Source: an uncultured Dokdonia sp. (GTDB taxonomy: Bacteria; Bacteroidota; Bacteroidia; Flavobacteriales; Flavobacteriaceae). Taken from it: a stretch of 52,561 nt of DNA. The notes beneath the pieces were generated by a model that saw nothing but the letters and a program-made list of their open reading frames with translations, was not told the DNA's origin and made no database searches. Below, in pieces: positions 25,925 to 34,674 of this stretch; within the stretch, counting starts at the first letter, position 1; each line of letters starts with the position of its first letter. Location of the stretch: NCBI RefSeq assembly GCF_947492535.1, contig NZ_CANLNH010000022.1:1-52561 (forward strand), given 5' to 3'. Both the position numbers and the translations under genes were made by a program.

Positions 25925-26572
25925 TTAAATTTTACCTAATTTAATCATTACAAATAAGATAACAATAGGAATGGCTAGTAAAATCACCATGAGTGTATTG
26001 GTTTGTAATAAACTAGGTACCATTAATAATGTAATAAGATATCCGCCTACTGCTCCTCCAAAATGAGCATCATGACCAATATTATCATTCTGAGCTCTCA
26101 TTCCATAAATAGAATATAAAAGGTATCCAATACCAAAAACATAGGCAGGCATAGGAATCACAAAAAAGAGTCCTAACATCATATCTGGATTGAGCAAAAT
26201 AGCAGCATATAACACACCAGAAACAGCACCACTCGCACCTAAAGCCGAATAATGATACTCATCTTTATGAAAATAATAAGACAGCAAGTTTCCTATAAGT
26301 AAACTTCCTAGGTAAACAACCACAAATTGAAAAACACCTAACCTATATATAACAGGATTTGCAAAGAAATACAACGTAAGCATATTTACAAAAAGATGTG
26401 GAGGATTTGCATGTAAGAAAGCAGAACTTATCATACGTACTTGCTCACCTCTACGTATCGCACCTATTTGAAATAAATATTTATTTTTAAAACTATAATC
26501 ATTAAAACCCTTCATAGAGAAGAGTACATTCATAGCAATAATAGCTATAGTTACAGGATGTAAATCCGCCAT
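25925..26572 (-). CDS. Rhomboid-family intramembrane serine protease
   Basis: 215 residues with about six membrane helices. Rhomboid signatures: SSAFLHANPPHLFVNM (HAxxxHLxxN in helix 2), GASGAVSG with the catalytic Ser near 111, and HDAHFGGAVGGY with the catalytic His near 168. It cleaves substrates within or next to membrane helices; substrates are unknown. A cytosolic N-terminus of about 8 residues precedes helix 1. It shares a divergent promoter region with the acyltransferase at 26639. Confidence 0.85.
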   Translation of the reverse strand: MADLHPVTIAIIAMNVLFSMKGFNDYSFKNKYLFQIGAIRRGEQVRMISSAFLHANPPHLFVNMLTLYFFANPVIYRLGVFQFVVVYLGSLLIGNLLSYYFHKDEYHYSALGASGAVSGVLYAAILLNPDMMLGLFFVIPMPAYVFGIGYLLYSIYGMRAQNDNIGHDAHFGGAVGGYLITLLMVPSLLQTNTLMVILLAIPIVILFVMIKLGKI

Positions 26573-26602
26573 AATTAATTCTTATTACGTAGTAAAGATA
26601 CC

Positions 26603-26610
26603 TATATTTG
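26603..26610 (+). promoter_or_regulatory. Possible -7 box of the acyltransferase gene
   Basis: TATATTTG ends 28 bases before ATG 26639 in a divergent region; the -33 box is not evident. Confidence 0.4.
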
Positions 26611-26638
26611 CGGTATCATATTATAACATTTTTTCTAA

Positions 26639-27544
26639 ATGCAAGCGATCGCCTACTGGCTAATATACCCTTTACTTTGGATGTTATCAAAATTACCATT
26701 CAACGTATTATACGTTATTTCTGATATGGTGTATATTCTTATATACCGCATTATTGGGTATCGTAAAAAAACGGTTCGTTATAACCTTATAACGGCATTT
26801 CCAGAAAAATCATCTCAAGAATTAAAACAAATAGAAAAAAAGTTCTATCGTCATTTATGTGATTTGTTTATCGAAATGATTAAAACCCTTAGTATTTCTG
26901 AACAACAACTTAGAGCCAGAATGACGTATACAAACATAGAATTGGTACAAAACTATGAAGCAAGAGATCAAAGCGCTATTGTTATATTAGGCCATTTTGC
27001 TAGTTATGAATGGTCATTTGCAATACAGCTGCACGTAAAAAATACCGGACATGGAATCTATAAAAAGATTAAAAACCCATATTTTGATGGTTTAGCTAGA
27101 CGTATACGAGGGAGATGGAATACAGAACTTATAGCCAATAAGTTTGCGGCAAAACGTATGACAAAAAATCAAAAAGATGGCATTGTAAGCATGTATGGCT
27201 TTGTGGCAGATCAATCTCCAAGATTAGCAAAATCACATTATTGGACACATTTTTTAGGACATGATCTTCCTTTTTTTACAGGTGTTGAACGTATTTCAAA
27301 AGAACTAGATTTACCTATCGTTTACCTTAAAGTTAGAAAAACAAAGCGTGGCCATTATGAAGGCACTTTTATAGAACTAGCCAAAAATCCTAAAGAGATT
27401 CCTGATTATGAGATTACAGACGCTTTTGCAAAAACACTAGATTCTCAAATACGAGAAGCCCCTCAGTATTACTTATGGACACATAAACGTTTTAAACTTC
27501 TTGGTAGAAAACAACAATCTGCTGGTAAAGATAAAACTGATTAA
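26639..27544 (+). CDS. Lipid A biosynthesis (lauroyl/LpxL-like) acyltransferase
   Basis: 301 residues. An N-terminal membrane anchor (5-40) is followed by the acyltransferase core. The HxxxxE pair is visible in ILGHFASYEW (His near 119, Glu near 124). FVADQSPR and a WTHFLGHDLPFFTGVERISKELDLPIVYLKV block match LpxL/HtrB. It would add a secondary acyl chain to lipid A on the inner face of the inner membrane. The stop codon overlaps the stop codon of the converging 27541 gene by 4 bases. Confidence 0.85.
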   Translation: MQAIAYWLIYPLLWMLSKLPFNVLYVISDMVYILIYRIIGYRKKTVRYNLITAFPEKSSQELKQIEKKFYRHLCDLFIEMIKTLSISEQQLRARMTYTNIELVQNYEARDQSAIVILGHFASYEWSFAIQLHVKNTGHGIYKKIKNPYFDGLARRIRGRWNTELIANKFAAKRMTKNQKDGIVSMYGFVADQSPRLAKSHYWTHFLGHDLPFFTGVERISKELDLPIVYLKVRKTKRGHYEGTFIELAKNPKEIPDYEITDAFAKTLDSQIREAPQYYLWTHKRFKLLGRKQQSAGKDKTD

Positions 27545-27903
27545 GGTGTAGTTGTTAATCTAAAAAGAAGTGGTGGATTCCTTTTTGCTCCTTTCTCCTT
27601 AGAGGAAGCATCTTTAATATCAAATACTTGAATTTGTGTTCCTTTTTTAGAAGACTTCAATCGCGCTAAGGCTTCATCATTAAGTGTATTTCCTTTTACT
27701 AAAATCGTTGGATATCCTGGAAATTTTATTTTAAAATTTGTTGTGGCTTTATCTCCATCTTCATTAATAACAAAGTTAGCAAGTGCTTCTTTAGAAACTG
27801 TAATACTAGGATCACTAGATTTCTTTTTTGTCGATTGTGCATATGAACTTGTAACTGTAAAGCATATAACTAAGAGAAGTACTACTATTTTCTTAAGATT
27901 CAT
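27541..27903 (-). CDS. Secreted small protein resembling the GldM C-terminal domain
   Basis: 120 residues. Signal peptide (1-22, ending SYAQ). The mature part has a Lys-rich linker, then a roughly 75-residue beta domain with GYPTILVKGNTLNDEALARLKSSKKGTQIQVFDIKD. The G-n-l---al--lk---kGtqi-v-dIkd pattern matches the last domain of GldM, the type IX secretion/gliding shaft protein, which usually has four such periplasmic domains. Here the domain is alone. It may be a soluble relative or just a similar fold. Confidence 0.55.
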   Translation of the reverse strand: MNLKKIVVLLLVICFTVTSSYAQSTKKKSSDPSITVSKEALANFVINEDGDKATTNFKIKFPGYPTILVKGNTLNDEALARLKSSKKGTQIQVFDIKDASSKEKGAKRNPPLLFRLTTTP

Positions 27904-27996
27904 AATAAGATGGTTTTAGTGAAATTACATTGATTTATACAATAAAAACCTATAAATCAATAAAATATTGTCTATCCTATAACCAATACACAAAAG

Positions 27997-28030
27997 AAAA
28001 CCCTTCTTATCTCAATAAGAAGGGTTTTTG
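27997..28030. terminator. Bidirectional terminator downstream of glmM
   Basis: Perfect 14-bp arms aaaacccttcttat (27997-28010) and ataagaagggtttt (28015-28028) with a ctca loop. It ends the leftward glmM message. Confidence 0.85.
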
Positions 28031-28047
28031 TAAAAAATCAAGCTAGC

Positions 28048-29436
28048 TTATAAACCCGCTACTTCTTTAATTTCTTCAATCATCGCATCTGCTACGCGAG
28101 TAGCCTCTTCTTGAGTACCTGCTTCTGTATAGATACGTATGATAGGTTCTGTATTTGATTTACGAAGGTGTACCCAATGATGTTCAAAATCAATTTTTAC
28201 ACCATCTATCGTACTAATATCTTCATGAGCATATTTGGTAGCCATCGTTGCTAATAATCCATCAACATCTAATTCTGGCGTCAGTTGAATTTTTTGCTTA
28301 CTCATAAAATATGGAGGATAACTCGCTTTAAGTTCGCTTACTGTCATATTTCCTTTAGCAAGATGCGTTAAAAATAATGCAGTTCCTACCAGACTATCAC
28401 GTCCATAATGAGAAGCAGGATAGATAATACCACCGTTTCCTTCTCCTCCTATCACCGCATTAGTATCTTTCATAAGTTGTACAACATTCACCTCTCCTAC
28501 CGCACTAGCATGATACGTACCTCCATGCTTATGAGTAATGTCTCTAAGTGCACGAGAAGACGATAAATTAGATACCGTATTTCCTTTGGTCTCACTCAAT
28601 ACATAATCTGCACAAGCGACCAGTGTATATTCTTCTCCAAACATCTCTCCTGTTTCATCTATAAATGCAAGACGATCTACATCAGGATCTACTACAATTC
28701 CGAAGTCAGCTTTTTCCTTTACAACAAGGGTACAGATATCACCTAAGTGTTCTTTAAGCGGTTCTGGATTATGAGGGAAATGTCCATTAGGTTCACAGTA
28801 TAACTCTACAGGAATAACTCCTAATCGATCCAAAAGTCGAGGAATTGCAATCCCTCCCGTTGAATTCACACCATCTACGACTACTTTAAATTTAGCTGCT
28901 TTAATCGCATCTACATCTACCAATTCTAAATCAAGAATCTCATCGATATGTAAATCGATATAGGCATCGTTTATAGTAATTTTTCCAAGGTCATCAACTT
29001 CTGCGAAAGTAAAATCTTCATTCTCGGCATACCTTAAAATTTTCTCTCCTTCTATTCCATTCAAAAATTCTCCTTTGCTATTTAGGAGTTTTAGTGCATT
29101 CCATTGTTTTGGATTATGAGACGCTGTTAGAATAATTCCTCCATCGGCATGTTCCATAGGTACCGCTACTTCTACAGTAGGTGTTGTAGAAAGACCTAAG
29201 TCTATAACATGAATACCCATGCCTATCAAAGTATTCATTACCAATTCCTGAATCATAGCTCCAGAAATACGAGCATCACGACCTACCACAACACGATAGG
29301 TTTCTTTATTGCGATCATTTTTAAGCCAAGCGCCATAAGCAGCTGCAAACTTCACAGCGTCTATAGGTGTCAAGTTATCACCTGTAGTTCCGCCTATAGT
29401 CCCTCGTATACCAGAAATGGATTTTATTAATGTCAT
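28048..29436 (-). CDS. glmM: Phosphoglucosamine mutase
   Basis: 462 residues, usual length. Converts glucosamine-6-phosphate to glucosamine-1-phosphate for UDP-GlcNAc, hence peptidoglycan and lipid A. The phosphohexomutase landmarks are present: phosphoserine loop TASHNPKQWNALK (Ser near 103), Mg loop DPDVDRLAF (near 240), sugar loop GGEGNGG (near 326), and phosphate loop RKSNTEPIIR (near 427). The last reads SNT where most have SGT; this is the form I know from Flavobacteriia. Monocistronic, closed by the hairpin at 27997. Confidence 0.88.
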   Translation of the reverse strand: MTLIKSISGIRGTIGGTTGDNLTPIDAVKFAAAYGAWLKNDRNKETYRVVVGRDARISGAMIQELVMNTLIGMGIHVIDLGLSTTPTVEVAVPMEHADGGIILTASHNPKQWNALKLLNSKGEFLNGIEGEKILRYAENEDFTFAEVDDLGKITINDAYIDLHIDEILDLELVDVDAIKAAKFKVVVDGVNSTGGIAIPRLLDRLGVIPVELYCEPNGHFPHNPEPLKEHLGDICTLVVKEKADFGIVVDPDVDRLAFIDETGEMFGEEYTLVACADYVLSETKGNTVSNLSSSRALRDITHKHGGTYHASAVGEVNVVQLMKDTNAVIGGEGNGGIIYPASHYGRDSLVGTALFLTHLAKGNMTVSELKASYPPYFMSKQKIQLTPELDVDGLLATMATKYAHEDISTIDGVKIDFEHHWVHLRKSNTEPIIRIYTEAGTQEEATRVADAMIEEIKEVAGL

Positions 29437-29543
29437 AGATATGTTATTTGTTAAGTTGTATTATTTATTGGGGACTGCAAAAATAAGAAAAGACAACCGA
29501 CTTTTTAGACTGCCTAGTATTATGATATCATTTTGTAAAAAAT

Positions 29544-29573
29544 AAAAAGATCGTGGTATACACGATCTTTTTA
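29544..29573. terminator. Terminator downstream of the 29599 lipoprotein gene
   Basis: Arms aaaaagatcgtg (29544-29555) and cacgatcttttt (29561-29572), perfect over 12 bp with a gtata loop. Confidence 0.85.
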
Positions 29574-29598
29574 TAAATACTATTTAAATATAAGCTAT

Positions 29599-30084
29599 CT
29601 ACCTAGGAATTTCTCCAGTAGTTGTTCTGTGACACTCTTTGGCTAGCTCTGTACATTTTGTACAATATTCTCCTCTAGGGACACACCCTCCTCCAGAAGC
29701 ACAAGAGCTAGACGTACAAACAGTAGAACCTGTTGTTCTAAATCCTCTTTCAGAATCTATGATAAGCGCTATAGTAGATACAAAACTATCATTACTATAA
29801 ATACGTAAATATTCTTTTCCGTCAATAATCTCTATTTTGTACGATTCTGGCACAAGATCAAGCTCTTGCTTTTCTACAAATGTCTTTGCAGCTTTCATAA
29901 TAGAAGCATCAGATACTAATAATTGAAAAGAATCTCCATTTCCCTCACCAATAATACTATTCGTAAAATCATTCTCAAATTTGAATACTAAATCACTTGT
30001 TGAAGTTTCAAAAGTTTCATTCTCAGTTTCACATGATGTGAATAAAAAGGTTATAGCTATAACAGCTAATAATAGTTTTTTCAT
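29599..30084 (-). CDS. Hypothetical Cys-rich lipoprotein
   Basis: 161 residues. Lipoprotein signal: hydrophobic core then FTSCETENE, with Cys near residue 18 to be lipidated. The mature protein has an acidic start, a soluble middle, and a compact cysteine-rich tail (CTSSSCASGGGCVPRGEYC-TKC-ELAKEC) with six or so cysteines within 35 residues, likely disulfide- or metal-bound at the cell surface. No family recognised. Its terminator lies just beyond the 3-prime end. Confidence 0.65.
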   Translation of the reverse strand: MKKLLLAVIAITFLFTSCETENETFETSTSDLVFKFENDFTNSIIGEGNGDSFQLLVSDASIMKAAKTFVEKQELDLVPESYKIEIIDGKEYLRIYSNDSFVSTIALIIDSERGFRTTGSTVCTSSSCASGGGCVPRGEYCTKCTELAKECHRTTTGEIPR

Positions 30085-30303
30085 AAGTAATTAATTTAAG
30101 TTTTACACAAGAAATTTCTTGTATTTATACAGTAAAACTATCGTTACTTTTTAGCATACAGAATAGTAAATACAAACATGTAAAGAACGATTTCAAAAAC
30201 GTGAATATAGATTTCAAAAGCGCCACTTATTTATAATTCCATTATCTAGCTATAGTCTTTAATAAACTTTTTCATTTCATATTTAACCAGTAACTTCACA
30301 ACA

Positions 30304-30888
30304 ATGAATTTTTTAGCACATATTTACCTTTCTGGAGAGGATGATTTAGTTACTATTGGCAACTTTATGGCCGATGGTATTAAAGGGAAAAAATACTTAA
30401 AATATCCAGAAGGTATTCAGAAAGGAATTCTTATTCATAGATGGATAGATAGTTATACAGATAGCCATCATATCACAAAACAAAGTACAAAACGATTACA
30501 TGCTAAATATGGTCACTACAGTGGTGTGATTGTAGATATTTTATATGATCACTTTCTAGCAAAAAACTGGCATCAGTATCACAATCAACCGCTAGAGGAA
30601 TATGTAAATGACTTCTATACACTTCTCAAAGACAATCACGATCTCCTTACTACAAGGATTCAAAAAATGATGATTCCTATGATGGAGCAAAACTGGCTCC
30701 TAAGTTATGCTACATTAGAAGGAATTGAAACGGTACTCTACAATATGAATATTCGTATTAAAAAAAGAGTCCCTATGGATGAAGCTATTCAGGATTTAAA
30801 AGAACATTATGAAGCTTTTGAAAAAGAGTTCACTGCTTTCTTTGAAGAATTGCAAGCATTTATAGCTATCAAAATGAAAGAATTATAG
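30304..30888 (+). CDS. acpH: Acyl carrier protein phosphodiesterase-like (AcpH/DUF479)
   Basis: 194 residues. MNFLAHIYLSGEDDLVTIGNFMADGIKGK opens the family pattern (MNFLAHl-LS--d-----GN---D--KG), with IHRWIDSYTDSH and DILYDHFLAKNW. These His/Asp residues suit an HD-type metal phosphodiesterase. AcpH removes the phosphopantetheine group from acyl carrier protein. The next gene starts 1 bp after its stop; both lie rightward in a likely operon. Confidence 0.82.
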   Translation: MNFLAHIYLSGEDDLVTIGNFMADGIKGKKYLKYPEGIQKGILIHRWIDSYTDSHHITKQSTKRLHAKYGHYSGVIVDILYDHFLAKNWHQYHNQPLEEYVNDFYTLLKDNHDLLTTRIQKMMIPMMEQNWLLSYATLEGIETVLYNMNIRIKKRVPMDEAIQDLKEHYEAFEKEFTAFFEELQAFIAIKMKEL

Positions 30889-30889
30889 T

Positions 30890-31426
30890 ATGGCATCTGC
30901 ATTTGGTCACGCATTTGCTGCCATTGCATTAGGGACAAGTGTCCCTAAAACATACAGAAGTGTAAAATTCTGGATACTAGCAACAATATGTTCTATTCTT
31001 CCTGATGCAGATGTTATAGGATTTTCATTGGGAATTCCCTATGAATCTTTTTGGGGACATCGCGGTTTTAGTCATTCGCTACTTGCGGCACTTATTATTG
31101 GTGTACTAATCACACTCATTTTTTATAGCACTACCTTATTTTCTAGAAAAGGAATACTACTTATTCTCTTTTTCACACTCGCAACCGCCTCGCATGCAGT
31201 ATTAGATGCCATGACTACAGGAGGTTTAGGAGTCGCCTTCTTCTCTCCTTGGGAAGATACTCGTCATTTTTTCGATTGGAGACCTATCCAAGTTTCGCCT
31301 ATCGGTATTGAAAACTTTTTTAGTGCTTGGGGTTTACGAGTCATTCTCAGCGAACTCATCTACATTTTCATTCCTGGGACGATATATATACTTATATTAT
31401 ATATCATTCGTAGGCAAAAGAAATAG
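30890..31426 (+). CDS. Membrane metal-dependent hydrolase (YdjM/DUF457-like)
   Basis: 178 residues with about four membrane helices. HAFAAIALG, ILPDADVIGF (PDxD), WGHRGFSHSLLAAL (HRGxxHS) and SHAVLDAMT (SHxxxD) form the conserved His/Asp set of the YdjM/DUF457 membrane-bound hydrolases. In E. coli YdjM is LexA-regulated; no LexA box was seen here. Substrate unknown. It follows acpH by 1 bp. Confidence 0.8.
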   Translation: MASAFGHAFAAIALGTSVPKTYRSVKFWILATICSILPDADVIGFSLGIPYESFWGHRGFSHSLLAALIIGVLITLIFYSTTLFSRKGILLILFFTLATASHAVLDAMTTGGLGVAFFSPWEDTRHFFDWRPIQVSPIGIENFFSAWGLRVILSELIYIFIPGTIYILILYIIRRQKK

Positions 31427-31430
31427 CTTT

Positions 31431-31454
31431 TATACGCTTTCGCGAAAGCGTATA
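31431..31454. repeat. Dispersed palindrome, longest perfect copy
   Basis: The core dyad extends to 24 bp here, with TATA added on both sides and CAG following. It lies 4 bases after the 30890 gene and could serve as a stem downstream of it. The rest of the gene-free stretch 31427-31863 is AT-rich. I see no convincing gene there; a short TTG-started open frame at 31516-31800 is not credible. Confidence 0.9.
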
Positions 31455-31863
31455 CAGATTTTATAAAATTTACAACAATAAATTAACATATTAAGACACA
31501 ACCATTTTATAACTTTTGAGTCTTATTAATATAGCTACTTATATTATTGAAAGCAGTCTGAATAGTGTGGTGCTTATACAGACTGCTTTTATAATTATAC
31601 TTCCATTATATTCCTTCCATTTATTTTTTTGTCAGCTACATTACATTTCTGAACGAATGCCGTTTACAAAAGCGCATTCACAACACATTTATAAAATATT
31701 AACAATCAATACCTTAAACTCTCATTTTGAAAAAATTGTAAGTAACTCATTTACGCATCGACCATTTTTACAATTAAAATTGCTATTGATTATTTATTGA
31801 TTTTAGATAAAGATAACTTCCAAAAAAAGTTTTCCTTTTAACCCTCGAAAGACACCCCAAGTC

Positions 31864-32721
31864 ATGAGAAAAGTAAAGACATTGTTCGTAGGAGTATATA
31901 TACTTCTAACCTATACAATACAAGCCCAAGTTGGTATAAATACAACAACACCTGATCCAAGTTCTATTTTAGACATCGTTGATGATCATAAAGGAATTTT
32001 AATTCCTAGAGTCTCTTTACAAGGAAAAAATGATGTCACTACCATACGTTTACAACCCGATGAAACAAGACCTGCTACAGGATTATTAGTATACAATCTG
32101 TCGGACGCAGGAACAGGAGATGATAGAATTGCTACTGGGTTTTATTATTACAATAACGATACATGGGTACGACTTCATGATGAAGGTTTTAGTTTACAGT
32201 ATGATCAAACTGAAGAAATTCAAGCTTCTAGTAATGCAACTACATACATAGCCATTCCTGGCCTAGACACAGGCGTACTAAGACTACCCTATGCTGGTAT
32301 TTATAAAGTTTCGGGAACAGGTTTTTATTCTCCAGGTGCACATACAGCAGATAATAATGGTAATGGAAATGGAAACGGAAATAGTAATGGAGATGGTGTA
32401 GGTATTGCCTCATTAGCCTTAGAAATGGAAGTAAACGGTTCTTCTTCTATTGTAAAAGAACGTTTTGTATCTGCCCTATCATTGGACCTAGGAAATAATA
32501 ATCGATTTGATAGTGTGGGTCAACAAGTATCATATTCATTTTCATTTGAAGCTAGCCCCGATGAAGAGTATCGATTTATTGTAAAAGGCCGTGAGTGGAA
32601 TGCAGTCAATACCGAAGAAGAAGGCATCTTTGGTAAAGACACCGACGGATTCACCCGCTCAAATGGACAAAATGATGCCTATAGAGGTTCTCTAATCATC
32701 TCATTAACAAGACAATTTTAA
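31864..32721 (+). CDS. Secreted surface protein, VGINTT family, copy 1
   Basis: 285 residues. Signal peptide (1-21, ending QAQ). The mature N-terminus VGINTTTPDPSSILDIVDDHKGILIPRVSLQG is the common Bacteroidota opening VGI(G/N)TTxPdpSailDv---KGiLiPrvsL, followed by GLLVYN and YYNNDTWVRLH. The C-terminal beta domain is shared with the next two genes: IPGLDTGVLRLPYAGIYKV, FGKDTDGFT and a closing SLTRQF. An Asn-Gly repeat (GNGNGNGNSNGDG) splits the C-terminal domain. It may be a cell-surface adhesin or pilus-tip-like protein; function unknown. The three copies are in one array. Confidence 0.7.
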   Translation: MRKVKTLFVGVYILLTYTIQAQVGINTTTPDPSSILDIVDDHKGILIPRVSLQGKNDVTTIRLQPDETRPATGLLVYNLSDAGTGDDRIATGFYYYNNDTWVRLHDEGFSLQYDQTEEIQASSNATTYIAIPGLDTGVLRLPYAGIYKVSGTGFYSPGAHTADNNGNGNGNGNSNGDGVGIASLALEMEVNGSSSIVKERFVSALSLDLGNNNRFDSVGQQVSYSFSFEASPDEEYRFIVKGREWNAVNTEEEGIFGKDTDGFTRSNGQNDAYRGSLIISLTRQF

Positions 32722-32799
32722 ATCAAGCATAACATCCCTATTAATATATTATAATACAACATCTTATTTTTTAACAAGATCATTCTAAATCCCCAAATC

Positions 32800-33612
32800 A
32801 TGAATAAATTGTTACTATCCGTACTACTCCTATGCTCTTTTTTTCAAATAACATATAGCCAAGTAGGAATTAATACAGACCAAGTTGACCCAAGTGCTAT
32901 TTTTGAAGTAAAAGCAACAGACAAAGGAATTCTCACCCCTAGAGTAGCCCTAGAAGCTATAGACAATATAGACAGCCCTATTACAAATCCAGCACCAGGC
33001 TTATTTATTTTTAACACCGCAACTTCTGTGCCTGAAGCTGCGATTGCAACAGCTGTATCACCAGGTTTTTACTACTTTGACGGAACCATATGGCAACGTA
33101 TTTTTAATAACGGATTTGCATTAGAATTTAAGCAAACTGCAGAATTGATGGGTGTAGTTACCTCTGAAGGACTTCCTATACCAGGACTAGATACCGGTGA
33201 CTTTAGTGTCCCTTTTAAAGGTACCTATCAAATAAAAGTAACAAGTTATTATACAGCCGGTGATCCCATTAATGAAACAGATGCAGCATGTCAAGGAGAC
33301 TTTAGACTCTACCGTGTGGAAAATGATAACACAAACACCTTTTTAGAAATGGCATATGTCACCTCAGAGTCAAAATACCTGGAAAATGCTGTAGGAGAAT
33401 TTAATAATCTAGGAAATCAATACACACTAATTCACAATATAGATTTAGACGCAAATACAAATTATAGATTTTTGGTAGCAGGAAGTCAGTGGATTTGTCA
33501 TAATACCAACATAAGTTATTTTGGTAAAGAAACCGATGAATTTACGGGATCAAATGGTATCATAGAAGGACAATATGGCGAAATGACAATCACTTTAGTA
33601 GAACAAAAATAA
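32800..33612 (+). CDS. Secreted surface protein, VGINTT family, copy 2
   Basis: 270 residues. Signal peptide to about residue 20. VGINTDQVDPSAIFEVKATDKGILTPRVAL, then GFYYFDGTIWQRIF. The C-terminal domain parallels copy 1 (IPGLDTGDFSVPFKGTYQIKVTSYY ... FGKETDEFTGSNG) but has two cysteines (DAACQGD, SQWICHN) that the other copies lack, perhaps a disulfide. It follows copy 1 by 78 bp and precedes copy 3 by 21 bp. Confidence 0.7.
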   Translation: MNKLLLSVLLLCSFFQITYSQVGINTDQVDPSAIFEVKATDKGILTPRVALEAIDNIDSPITNPAPGLFIFNTATSVPEAAIATAVSPGFYYFDGTIWQRIFNNGFALEFKQTAELMGVVTSEGLPIPGLDTGDFSVPFKGTYQIKVTSYYTAGDPINETDAACQGDFRLYRVENDNTNTFLEMAYVTSESKYLENAVGEFNNLGNQYTLIHNIDLDANTNYRFLVAGSQWICHNTNISYFGKETDEFTGSNGIIEGQYGEMTITLVEQK

Positions 33613-33633
33613 GCATCCTAAACCCCATATAAG

Positions 33634-34473
33634 ATGACATACTTACAACAATCAATACTCTATATTTTACTATCCTTTTTAGCATTCCAGACTGCAACCA
33701 TACAAGCACAAGTAGCTATCGGAACAACACAACTAGACGCAGGAGCTATATTTCAAGTAGACAGCAATGATAAAGGTGTTTTAATCCCTAGAATTAGTTT
33801 GACCTCTAATACAGATGTTACTACTATTGAAAACCCAGCCGAAGGCCTCACCATATATAATATAGCGACAGTAAATAATTCGACAAATTCTATAACACCC
33901 GGACTCTATTATTGGAATGGTGTACAATGGAGTCGTTTATTATCAAGAGGATATAGTCGACAATTTATTCAAGAGTCGCAAAATTTAATCAACACTACAA
34001 GTGATGTACCTATCAACGGATTAAACCAAACGATAGAAGTTCCATTTTCGGGTATTTACAGAGTGATTGTTACTTCTTATTTTGGTCTAGCTCCAGTAGC
34101 AAATCCAAATATCTCTGATGACAATGTTGCATTAGCGTCTGTACGTCTTGAGGTAGATGGAGGTACGATAGACGAAAAATTAATCCCTGCATTTTCAAAA
34201 TTTGTAGATGATACTGCTACCGGTGGTGATGGCTCTATTAATTTCTTTGCCTTATCTAGACAAGTAGTTATCACAAAAGATATCGAATTAATCGCTGGTC
34301 AAAGTTATAATTTCAATGTCATTAGTCGTTTATGGGATTGGACAAATGTAACTCCTGCTATAGGCGCTTTTGCCTATTTTGGGTTAGATACCTCATTATA
34401 TGAAAGAAATCCTGGACTTACAGACGAAGCTTCTAGAACAAAAATGACAATTAATTTAGTGAGACAATATTAA
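33634..34473 (+). CDS. Secreted surface protein, VGINTT family, copy 3
   Basis: 279 residues. Signal peptide ends near residue 25 (ending QAQ). VAIGTTQLDAGAIFQVDSNDKGVLIPRISL, GLYYWNGVQWSRLL, then VPFSGIYRVIVTSYF and a final MTINLVRQY, parallel to copy 1. It is the most diverged of the three in the middle. A strong terminator follows at 34568, so the three genes share a transcript unit. Confidence 0.7.
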   Translation: MTYLQQSILYILLSFLAFQTATIQAQVAIGTTQLDAGAIFQVDSNDKGVLIPRISLTSNTDVTTIENPAEGLTIYNIATVNNSTNSITPGLYYWNGVQWSRLLSRGYSRQFIQESQNLINTTSDVPINGLNQTIEVPFSGIYRVIVTSYFGLAPVANPNISDDNVALASVRLEVDGGTIDEKLIPAFSKFVDDTATGGDGSINFFALSRQVVITKDIELIAGQSYNFNVISRLWDWTNVTPAIGAFAYFGLDTSLYERNPGLTDEASRTKMTINLVRQY

Positions 34474-34567
34474 GAGAAACTATTGTCATAGAAGATTTTA
34501 TTAATGGTGCTTAATAATTTTTAAAACATTCTTTATATACATTAATTGTTTATGAATGAAATAGTAT

Positions 34568-34603
34568 ACCCTCTAAAAACCATTTTTAGAGGGTTCTTTT
34601 TTT
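34568..34603 (+). terminator. Terminator of the VGINTT array
   Basis: Arms accctctaaaaa (34568-34579) and tttttagagggt (34583-34594) plus a T tract. Confidence 0.85.
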
Positions 34604-34674
34604 AATCCTCTTTTCTATCTTGGTAAGAATCCCTATTTTTAAAAAGTGAAGAAACTAAATCGCTCACTTTAATT

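Noticed and set aside
31516-31800. Open frame of 94 residues in the spacer before the VGINTT array
   Set aside because: Starts at TTG, low-complexity hydrophobic composition, no recognisable domain, and AT-rich noncoding-like sequence.
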